NCBI GenBank assembly: GCA_035347995.1
Contig: DAOPQD010000147.1
Coordinates: forward strand, 1-5,176
Direction of reading: 5' to 3'
From: JAAZNO01 sp012798275
GTDB lineage: Bacteria; Chloroflexota; Anaerolineae; B4-G1; SLSP01
Length of the DNA stretch: 5,176 bases
Shown piece by piece: positions 1-5,176 of this stretch. The position numbers and the translations under genes were made by a program. Under the pieces are notes generated by a model that saw only the letters and a program-made list of their open reading frames with translations, did not search any database and was not told the DNA's origin. The number at the start of each line of letters is the position of its first letter. Position 1 is the stretch's first letter.

Positions 1-240
1 GCCTGGACAGAGGGCGTTGAAACGGTTGTGCTCGACGGTGTGCCGGTGCGCATCACCAATCCGGCCAAGAGCGTGGCGGATAGCTTCAAGTACCGGCGCA
101 AACTGGGGCTGGATCTCGCCCTCGAAGCCCTCAAAGCCTATCGTGAGCACGTTACCTTCGATGTGACCACGCTGCTGCACTATGCCCGCATCTGCCGGGT
201 CGAAGAGGTGCTCAAACCCTATTTAGAGGCGCTGCTGTGA
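1..240 (+). CDS. AbiEi-family antitoxin, C-terminal part (5' end outside window)
   Basis: This is the last 79 codons of a gene that begins before the window. It is open from base 1 in frame 1 and ends with TGA at 238-240. The residues match the C-terminal part of type IV antitoxins of the AbiEi family: a short strand ending in VPVRITNPAKSVADSF, then a basic YRRKLG turn, an ALEALKAY helix, and a closing segment CRVEEVLKPYLEAL, all recognisable family signatures. In this family the N-terminal winged helix binds the operon promoter and represses it, while the C-terminal domain counters the toxin; here only the C-terminal domain is visible. The partner toxin gene overlaps the stop codon, which supports the assignment. 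A GTG at 28 is an in-frame internal codon and not a likely start, because the upstream residues already fit the family. The DNA-binding part cannot be checked from this window. Confidence 0.85.
   Translation, partial: AWTEGVETVVLDGVPVRITNPAKSVADSFKYRRKLGLDLALEALKAYREHVTFDVTTLLHYARICRVEEVLKPYLEALL
226..229 (+). promoter_or_regulatory. Ribosome binding site for the AbiEii toxin gene
   Basis: GAGG lies 7 bases before the GTG at 237, inside the last codons of the antitoxin gene. It supports GTG at 237 as the toxin start and implies translational coupling: ribosomes finishing the antitoxin can restart at the overlapping GTGA. Confidence 0.55.
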
Positions 241-1154
241 CCGCTAACCTGTCCGCTTCCGTCCACCAACAGTTGCTGAACCGCGCTCGCGCTGAGCAGC
301 GGCCCTTCAATGAATTGTTGCACTACTTCGCGCTGGAACGCTTTCTCTACCGACTGGGCTGTTCGCCATATACTGAGCGCTTCGTCCTGAAAGGGGCGTT
401 GATGTTCACGGCCTGGCAGGTGCAGTTTCCCCGCCCTACGCGCGATATTGATCTACTAGGGCGGCTGGACAACGCCGTGGAGCAGGTAGTGAACGCAGTC
501 CGCGCCATTTGCGAGCAGCCGGTGGCGGCGGATGGGTTGCGCTTCGCCGCAGAGACCGTCGTTGGTGAGCGCATCATCGAGGCGGCGGACTATGCCGGTG
601 TGCGAGTGCGGTTCACAGCCTATCTGGAGCAGGCGCGCATCCCGATGCAGCTGGATGTGGGATTCGGAGACGCAGTCGTGCCTGCTCCCGTCCTCGTCAG
701 CCTGCCCACCTTGTTGGACTTCCCCGCGCCTGAAGTGCGCGGCTATACCCGCGAGAGCGTCATTGCCGAGAAACTGCAGAGCATGGTGCGGTTGGGCGAA
801 ATCAACAGCCGCATGAAGGATTTCTTTGACATCTGGCTATTGGCACAGCGTTTCGAGTTTGAGGGATGGACGTTGGCGGAAGCCATTCAGGAAACATTCT
901 CGCGCCGCGAGACGGAGTTGACGGCTACGCCAATCGCCTGGGATTCGCGATTTACCGGCAACCCTGATAAACAAGCGCAGTGGCGAGCATTTTTGCGCCG
1001 TTACCGGTTGGATCAAGATGCCACCGTTCCTCCAACCCTACCCCAGGTGGTTGAGCCGCTGGTTGTTTTCCTGCGCCCGGTGCTGCAAGCCCTGCTCGAG
1101 AAGCAACCATTCGATGGCCATTGGTCGCCCGGGGGACCATGGGCCACGCCTTAA
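237..1154 (+). CDS. AbiEii/AbiGii-family nucleotidyltransferase toxin
   Basis: A 305-residue protein, within the usual size of AbiEii toxins (about 280-310). It belongs to the DNA polymerase beta-like nucleotidyltransferase superfamily; members put nucleotides onto RNA targets (tRNA in the related MenT toxins) and stop growth, for example during phage infection. Visible motifs are the first strand KGALMF (residues 52-57), the metal-binding RPTRDIDLL with D70 and D72, a third acidic residue in QLDVGFGD (D140), and the family C-terminal signature ESVIAEKL (K179) followed by NSRMKDFFDI (K194, D195). The usual Gly-Gly/Ser of the first motif reads Gly-Ala here, a modest deviation. The GTG start overlaps the antitoxin stop (GTGA), the classical AbiE bicistron arrangement, and is preceded by GAGG. 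The gene appears intact. Its exact RNA target cannot be told from sequence. Confidence 0.9.
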   Translation: MTANLSASVHQQLLNRARAEQRPFNELLHYFALERFLYRLGCSPYTERFVLKGALMFTAWQVQFPRPTRDIDLLGRLDNAVEQVVNAVRAICEQPVAADGLRFAAETVVGERIIEAADYAGVRVRFTAYLEQARIPMQLDVGFGDAVVPAPVLVSLPTLLDFPAPEVRGYTRESVIAEKLQSMVRLGEINSRMKDFFDIWLLAQRFEFEGWTLAEAIQETFSRRETELTATPIAWDSRFTGNPDKQAQWRAFLRRYRLDQDATVPPTLPQVVEPLVVFLRPVLQALLEKQPFDGHWSPGGPWATP

Positions 1155-1277
1155 CAGGGTATTCTGGCAGAAGAGGCAGTCGTGGTATCAGAAACTCCGG
1201 TGCTAACTACCTGCCGCTTTCTCGCCAGGGCTGCTTCTGCACAGCCCTATCGCTCTCTCGCTTTCTCGCTTTCTCGC
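1155..1277. other. Intergenic stretch between the toxin gene and the gap
   Basis: About 120 bases between the toxin stop and the N-run. I see no convincing gene, terminator or promoter. The open frame that crosses it reads into low-complexity Leu/Ser/Arg residues and does not resemble any NACHT N-terminus. The last 27 bases are an 8-bp tandem repeat, listed separately. Confidence 0.6.
1251..1277 (+). repeat. 8-bp tandem repeat (cgctttct) abutting the gap
   Basis: Units are cgctctct (1251-1258), cgctttct (1259-1266), cgctttct (1267-1274) and the partial unit cgc before the Ns. An isolated copy, cgctttctcgc, lies at 1215-1225. The array is cut by the gap, so its true copy number is unknown; the repeat probably caused the assembly break. 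Confidence 0.85.
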
Positions 1278-1377
1278 NNNNNNNNNNNNNNNNNNNNNNN
1301 NNNNNNNNNNNNNNNNNNNNNNNNNNNNNNNNNNNNNNNNNNNNNNNNNNNNNNNNNNNNNNNNNNNNNNNNNNNNN
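1278..1377. other. Assembly gap (100 N)
   Basis: Exactly 100 N, the conventional placeholder for a gap of unknown length. It interrupts the 5' end of the NACHT-SUMF1 gene, so the reading frame across it has no meaning and the start codon and N-terminal domain of that protein are missing. By comparison with the second sensor gene in the window, about 85-90 codons may be missing, more than 100 bases could hold. Confidence 0.97.
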
Positions 1378-4006
1378 CGACCCCGCCGAACTGGAAGCGG
1401 CCTATCTCCATCACCTGCTGGAGACTGCCGGGCAGCTCTCCCTGAGTGGCATTGACCCCAAAGTCGCCAGTGAGGCCGAAGCGCGGCTGGAATTGAGTGC
1501 GGTCTACACAGCGCTCTTGACCCTCACGCCGGAAGAGTGCGAACGGCTGAACACCAAACGCGATTGCCCCCCAGAGGCGTTGGAGCGGGGCGCGGGCAAG
1601 CGCCTCTCCGTGGTGGCGCAACTGGAGCGTCACCCACGCCTGGTGTTGCTGGGCGAGCCTGGCAGCGGCAAGAGCACGTTCGTGAGCTTCGTGGCGCTCT
1701 GCCTGGCGGGCGAGCGGTTGGGTCGTGCGGATATCAATCTGGGCCGGCTCACCGAGCCGCTACCCAGAGAAGAGAATGACACGAGAAACCCTGCGCCGCA
1801 ACCCTGGACGCATGGCGCGCTACTGCCCGTGCGGGTGGTGCTGCGCGACTTCGCCGCACGCGGGTTGCCGCCCGCTGGCGAGCGAGCCACGGCAAAACAT
1901 CTATGGGACTTCATCGTCGCGGAATTGGAAGCCGCGGCCCTGGACGCGTACGCCCCACATCTGGCACAGACTTTACAGCGGGAGGGTGGACTGCTCCTGC
2001 TCGATGGCCTGGATGAGGTACCCGAAGCCGCGCGGCGGCGCGAGCAACTCAAGCAGGCCGTGGAGGACTTCGCGGCGACCTTCCGCAAGGTGCGGGTGTT
2101 GGTCACCAGCCGTACCTACGCCTACCAGCAGCAGGAATGGCGGTTGCGTGATTTCGCCGAGGCCGTACTGGCTCCCTTCACGCCAGGGCAGATCGCGCAC
2201 TTTGTAGCGCGGTGGTATCAATACATCGCGCGCTTGCGCGGTCTGCATTCCGCCGATGCAGAAGGTCGGGCGGAACTCCTGCGGCGGGCCATCTTCGCCA
2301 GCGACCGGTTGCAAGCCCTGGCGGAACGCCCGCTGCTGCTCACCTTGATGGCTTCCCTGCACGCCTGGCGCGGCGGGAGTCTGCCGGAAAAGCGCGAAGA
2401 ACTGTATGCCGACACGGTAGATTTGCTGCTCGATTGGTGGGAGCGTCCCAAGGTGGTGCGTGAAAAAGACCAGGTTATCGTGCAGCAGCCCAGTCTGGCG
2501 GAGTGGCTGAAGATCGAGCGCGATGCCGTGCGCACGCTGCTGGAGCAGCTGGCTTTTGCGGCGCACGCGGGGCAACCGGACCTGGTGGGTACGGCGGACA
2601 TCCCCGAAGGCGACTTGCTAAGCGGCTTGCTGCGTTTGAGCCGTAACCCCGAGGTGAAGCCGGCGCGGTTGGTAGAATATCTAAGCCAGCGAGCGGGGCT
2701 GCTTCTGCCACGCGGTGAGGGCGTGTATACCTTCCCGCACCGGACGTTTCAGGAGTATCTGGCAGCGTGTCATCTGACCGATCACGAGTATCCGGACAAA
2801 GTGGCAGAACTGGCGCGGGACGAGCCGAATCGCTGGCGTGAAGCCGCGCTGCTGGCTGGGGCTAAGGCGGCGCGGGGCACAGCCTCGGCCGTGTGGTCAT
2901 TGGTAGAAGCGCTCTGCTATAAGGATTTTGCACCCGGGGCAACCTTACCAGAAGCAGACGCCTACGGCGCGCTGTTGGCGGGGCAGGCATTAGTCGAAAA
3001 CGCCGCGCTGGGAGAGATCAGCCCGCGCAACCAACCAAAGGCGCGGCGCGTGCAAGTACACCTGGCCCGTTTACTGGAAACGGGGGGCCTCAATGCCGTG
3101 GAACGGGTGCAAGCCGGGGTCTTGCTGGCACATTTGGGCGACCCGCGCCCCGGAGTGGGGTTGGGGGTGAACGGGCTACCGGCTCTGGTATGGTGTGAAA
3201 TTCCCGCCGGGCTGTTCCTGATGGGCAGCAGTGATGATGACGAAAATGCCTGGGGTGACGAAAAACCGCAGCATACGGTTAAGATCCCGATGTCGTACTA
3301 CATCAGCCGTTATCCGGTGACGCAGACACAGTACGCGGCTTTTGTGAAAGCGGGTGGTTACACAGAGCGGCGCTATTGGACTGACGCCGGTTGGCAACGC
3401 AAGGAACGTGAAGATTGGGCTGGCCCAGAGTGCTACGGCACACCGTTCGATCTACCGAACCATCCAGTGGTTGGGGTGAGCTGGTATGAGGCAGTGGCTT
3501 TTTGCCGGTGGCTGGAAGAACAGTTGAAAGCTGTGAATTCAAAGTTTCAGGTTTGGAAAGCAGATCAGCTGACAACCATAAGCGTGTCGCCTGGGGCCTT
3601 CAATGTGCGACTTCCCGGTGAGCCAGAGTGGGAAAAAGCGGCGCGAGGCGAGGATGGGCGACGGTATCCCTGGGGAAATGATATGGATGCTGAGCGGGTG
3701 AACTATGAGGGCACGGGCATCGGCGCAACCAGTGCTGTAGGGGCATTTCCGGGTGGAGCGAGTCTTTACGGCGTGTTGGATCTGAGCGGCAATGTGTGGG
3801 AGTGGTGTAGAACTAAATGGGAAGGTAACTACAGGCAGTACCAAAATGATGTTGATCCCGCAGGTGATGCGCTCCGGGTGGTGCGGGGCGGGGCGTTCGG
3901 CAGTTATGGGGGGCTCGTCCGGTGCGCCTACCGCTACAGCGGGGATCCTTACGCCCGCCGCGGGAGTCTGGGTTTTCGGGTGGTGCTGTCCCTATCCACT
4001 CTGTAA
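1378..4006 (+). CDS. NACHT NTPase - SUMF1 (FGE-like) sensor protein, DGR target; 5' end in gap
   Basis: There are 875 codons after the gap, counted from Asp at 1379; the start lies in the gap. Residues 1-55 are a pre-NACHT segment (YLHHLLETAGQLSLSGID ... VYTALL) common before NACHT domains. The NACHT STAND NTPase has Walker A GEPGSGKST (92-100), Walker B LLLLDGLDEV (205-214), a sensor motif TSR (243-245), and the winged-helix ending FPHRTFQEYLAA (452-463). A helical stretch (about 464-600) ends in the LGDPRPGVGL linker. Residues 605-875 are a formylglycine-generating-enzyme-like domain: IPAGLFLMGS, YPVTQTQYAAFV, HPVVGVSWYEAVAFC, RLPGEPEWEKAARG, LYGVLDLSGNVWEW, VVRGGAF and a final GFRVVLS. STAND proteins are ATP-driven switches that oligomerise when the C-terminal sensor meets its ligand; the effector part would be N-terminal and is unseen. 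The C-terminal end resembles a DGR variable repeat, so the SUMF1 fold is probably a diversified C-type-lectin binding surface and not an enzyme. Frames are intact throughout. Confidence 0.9.
3887..3990 (+). repeat. Putative DGR variable repeat (VR)
   Basis: The 3' end of the NACHT-SUMF1 gene encodes GGAFGSYGGLVRCAYR followed by YSGDPYARRGSLGFRVV. From memory, DGR targets with this fold read RGGS-[FW]-N/D-rich-VRCAYR, then an N-rich stretch with a fixed P and R, then GFRVV. The framework residues match, while the places that are Asn in a template hold G, S, Y, L, D, A and R. Eleven of these codons end in C or T and could derive from AAC or AAT by changes at adenines only; that is compatible but not diagnostic, since any NNY codon would be. 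Adenine is scarce (8 of 84 bases from 3887 to 3970). The fixed 3' tail (about 3968-3990) would hold the initiation-of-mutagenic-homology site. No template repeat is seen in the window, so the exact limits are inferred. Confidence 0.7.
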
Positions 4007-4048
4007 TCTGACCCTCTGGCCTCTGATGCTCTGGGTCTCTGAACTCTG
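3999..4048 (+). repeat. CTCTG short tandem repeat, period 7-8 bp
   Basis: Six exact CTCTG words begin at 3999, 4014, 4021, 4029, 4037 and 4044, and a degenerate atctg at 4006-4010 fills the one double-length space, so the spacing is a steady 7-8 bases. The array begins in the last codons of the sensor gene and covers its stop codon. Intervening bases vary. No function is known to me; it may have grown by slippage. Confidence 0.7.
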
Positions 4049-4051
4049 AGG

Positions 4052-4123
4052 GGGGTTTGTCCCCGGCTTCGCTGGGGAGGCTTCGCGCGGGGGAGCCTTC
4101 CCCCCAACATCTCCCCGCGAAGC
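4052..4123 (+). terminator. Cluster of GC-rich hairpins downstream of the sensor gene
   Basis: Several palindromes overlap. Hairpin A is tccccggc-ttc-gctgggga (4060-4078, 8 bp with one G-T pair). Hairpin B is ggggga-gcct-tccccc (4089-4094 with 4099-4104). The block gcttcgc...ggggag occurs at 4066-4079 and 4080-4095, and its near-exact inverse ctccccgcgaagc lies at 4111-4123, so alternative long stems are possible. The position just after the stop codon suits a transcript end or an mRNA 3' stabiliser, but there is no T-run right after the stems (the only one, ttttt, is at 4141-4145). DGRs often carry a hairpin just downstream of the VR; this one sits some 70 bases away, which is far for that role. 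A REP-like palindromic element is another option. Confidence 0.4.
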
Positions 4124-4195
4124 GGGTCGCTGCAAATGCGTTTTTGGGAGAAATGACTCATGCGATGTGTTGACTTAAGCTTGGCCAATTTTCGT

Positions 4196-4200
4196 GGAGG
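4196..4200 (+). promoter_or_regulatory. Ribosome binding site for the Avd-RT fusion ORF
   Basis: GGAGG ends 9 bases before the ATG at 4210. It supports this start over the in-frame ATG at 4231, where the recognisable Avd similarity begins. Confidence 0.65.
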
Positions 4201-4209
4201 CAGCTGCAA

Positions 4210-4701
4210 ATGAGCCAGGTAGCGGATCCCATGGTCATCTTCACCCGCACGTTTGACTTTCTGGCGTGGCTGGTGCCGATGACCAATCATTTTCCCCGCG
4301 CGCAACGGTTCACCGTCACCCAGCGACTGCTCGATGCCGCGCTCGACCTGCGCGAGCACATGGAAATCGCCAATCTCCGCAAAGGGCAGGCGCGGCTGAG
4401 ACTGACTGCACACCCCGGCGCACATCCTCGCCCGGTGGCCGAAGGTATCCCCTTCCTCGGATTTATCCTCTACCCGGACCGCCGCCGACTCAAGCGGCGG
4501 AAGGGCATTCACTTCCGCCAGCGCTTTATCGCGCGCGTGCGGCAGTATCAGGCGGGCGAGATTTCGCTGGACGATCTCACCGCATCAGTGCGGGGCTGGA
4601 TTAACCATGTGCGCCATGCCAACACTAAGGGATTGCGCAAAGCCATGCTTCGCAGTATCATCATTACACCACCCCAGGAGGTCAGGCATGACCGACGTTG
4701 A
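4210..4701 (+). pseudogene. DGR remnant: N-terminal half of Avd joined in frame to C-terminus of DGR reverse transcriptase
   Basis: A 163-codon ORF built from parts of two DGR genes. Residues 1-64 resemble the N-terminal helices of Avd, the small helical-bundle accessory protein that binds the reverse transcriptase: FDFLAWLVPMTNHFPRAQRF then QRLLDAALDLREHMEIA. From about residue 62 the sequence becomes the end of a DGR reverse transcriptase: LRLTAHPGAHPRPVAEGIPF, LGFILYPDRRRLKRRKG, then YQAGEISLDDLTASVRGWI and HVRHANTKGLRKAML. The junction lies near 4390-4405, around ARLRL. Complete Avd is about 115-130 residues and DGR-RT above 300; here the last half of Avd and all RT catalytic motifs, including the YxDD-type active site, are missing. 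The usual order target-avd-TR-RT means the TR probably went with the deletion. The ORF remains open and has a good ribosome site, so a chimeric protein may be made, but it cannot copy a template. A collapsed assembly is the main alternative. Confidence 0.8.
4676..4681 (+). promoter_or_regulatory. Ribosome binding site for the second NACHT-type gene
   Basis: A perfect AGGAGG 6 bases before the ATG at 4688, located inside the end of the Avd-RT ORF. It fixes the start of the following gene and shows that the two reading frames overlap by 14 bases (4688-4701). Confidence 0.8.
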
Positions 4702-5176
4702 ACGCGTGCAAACCGAGTTAGCCAGAATCGAGCAAGCCATTGCGGCAGTGCGTGCCGCATTAAGTGGACCAGCATTAGAGGTCACATTAGCGTCATTGTT
4801 AGAGCAGCGCGCCACATTGCTGGCGCAAGTTCATGATGGCGCCAGCGCTCAGGGTGCAGGCGCCAAAGCAGTGGGGGCGCAGGGGATGCTGATCGAGGGT
4901 TCGGTCAATGGCGACGTCCTGGGACCAAACGCGCAGAAGATCGTCAACCCCGACCCCGAGCAGGCTGCCGCAGAGCGAGCGCGCGAGCGCTACCTGCGAC
5001 GGCTACAACAGCAGTGCAATGTGCTGCCCCTGGCGGCGATGGGCGGCGACGAAGGCGTGGGCGAGGAACTCTCGCTCGAAAAGATCTATGTGGCGCTGGA
5101 TACGACCACGCGCGCGACGCTAACTAAGGCAGAGAAAAAAGAGCGTTTCGGTCGGGAGGATCGCCCCCTCACGGCG
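4688..5176 (+). CDS. Second NACHT-type sensor protein, N-terminal part (3' end outside window)
   Basis: The frame is open from ATG 4688 to the window end, 163 codons with no stop. Residues 1-48 (MTDVERVQTELARIEQAIAA onward) form a predicted alpha-helical or coiled-coil segment rich in Ala, Leu and charged residues. Residues 50-80 are a Gly/Ala linker (GASAQGAGAKAVGAQG, then EGSVNGDVLG) of a kind I recall from multidomain NTPase proteins of Chloroflexota and similar bacteria. Residues 88-141 (PDPEQAAAERARERYLRRLQ ... EELSLEKIYVALDTTT) parallel the pre-NACHT segment of the upstream sensor: DPAELEAAYLHHLL ... LELSAVYTALLTLT. The NACHT Walker motifs would lie beyond the window, so the NTPase and any SUMF1 domain are inferred, not seen. 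The start is well supported by AGGAGG. Its position straight after the DGR remnant suggests it is, or was, another DGR target. Confidence 0.7.
   Translation, partial: MTDVERVQTELARIEQAIAAVRAALSGPALEVTLASLLEQRATLLAQVHDGASAQGAGAKAVGAQGMLIEGSVNGDVLGPNAQKIVNPDPEQAAAERARERYLRRLQQQCNVLPLAAMGGDEGVGEELSLEKIYVALDTTTRATLTKAEKKERFGREDRPLTA

Noticed and set aside
1116..1145. Hairpin ggcc..ttggtc/gaccat..ggcc at the end of the toxin gene, as a possible terminator
   Set aside because: The stem is 4 + 5 bp with an internal loop, lies before the stop codon and has no T-run after it.
1155..1250. Possible template repeat or second VR before the gap
   Set aside because: None of the fixed VR words recur here and there is no run of AAC/AAT codons.
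1121..1277. Open frame with an apparent ATG start at 1121 leading through the Ns into the NACHT gene
   Set aside because: Continuity across 100 placeholder Ns is meaningless. The upstream residues are low-complexity and overlap the end of the toxin gene, and there is no ribosome site.
1973..2575. Long antisense open frame (200 codons) opposite the NACHT domain
   Set aside because: A shadow of the GC-rich NACHT gene: no recognisable domain, while the + strand carries clear Walker and winged-helix motifs.
4170..4198. TTGACT at 4170 as a -35 promoter box for the Avd-RT ORF
   Set aside because: No acceptable -10 box at 16-18 base spacing; the region there holds the ribosome site.
4482..4500. 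Hairpin ccgccg/cggcgg inside the RT-derived part
   Set aside because: Explained by arginine codons of RRRLKRR; no T-run and within the coding frame.
3949..4512. Antisense open frame covering the hairpins and the Avd half
   Set aside because: No family signature; it crosses the stop of one real gene and the start of another, whereas the + strand has clear Avd and RT similarity.
1..5176. CRISPR array, tRNA or rRNA genes, insertion-sequence ends
   Set aside because: No regularly spaced 23-40 base repeats, no tRNA-like cloverleaf or rRNA words, and no transposase-like frame noticed on either strand.

Overview
The window is a GC-rich bacterial fragment (roughly 60% GC by eye) with every recognisable gene on the + strand, packed closely. 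Protein style points to Chloroflexota or another large-genome, possibly filamentous or multicellular bacterium: a NACHT NTPase fused to a formylglycine-generating-enzyme-like (SUMF1) domain, an Ala/Gly-rich linker of the GxGAxAxG type, and a diversity-generating retroelement (DGR). The phylum is an inference from style only. A run of exactly 100 N (1278-1377) marks a draft scaffold.

Layout. (1) 1-1154: the end of an AbiEi-type antitoxin gene and a complete AbiEii-type nucleotidyltransferase toxin gene, overlapping as GTGA, which form a type IV toxin-antitoxin / abortive-infection pair. (2) 1155-1377: a short non-coding stretch running into an 8-bp tandem repeat (cgctttct) and the assembly gap. 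(3) 1378-4006: a large gene missing its 5' end, encoding a pre-NACHT segment, a NACHT STAND NTPase, a helical segment and a C-terminal SUMF1/C-type-lectin-fold domain. Its last ~35 codons look like the variable repeat (VR) of a DGR. (4) 4007-4209: a CTCTG-rich 7-8 bp repeat, a cluster of GC-rich hairpins and a Shine-Dalgarno site. (5) 4210-4701: a 163-codon ORF that joins, in frame, the N-terminal half of the DGR accessory protein Avd to the C-terminal ~95 residues of a DGR reverse transcriptase. The rest of Avd, the catalytic RT core and, presumably, the template repeat (TR) are absent. (6) 4688-5176: the start of a second NACHT-type sensor gene, overlapping the fused ORF by 14 bp, with its own strong ribosome site; it runs off the window.

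How they fit together. The NACHT-SUMF1 protein looks like a ligand sensor whose binding face was diversified by a DGR in the usual order target(VR)-avd-TR-RT. The retroelement here seems to have lost its working core by an internal deletion (or the assembly collapsed there), leaving the VR fixed or dependent on a DGR elsewhere in the genome. A second sensor with the same pre-NACHT segment follows directly, so this looks like a tandem array of sensors beside an abortive-infection system. The most notable observations are the Avd-RT chimera and the VR at the end of the NACHT-SUMF1 gene.
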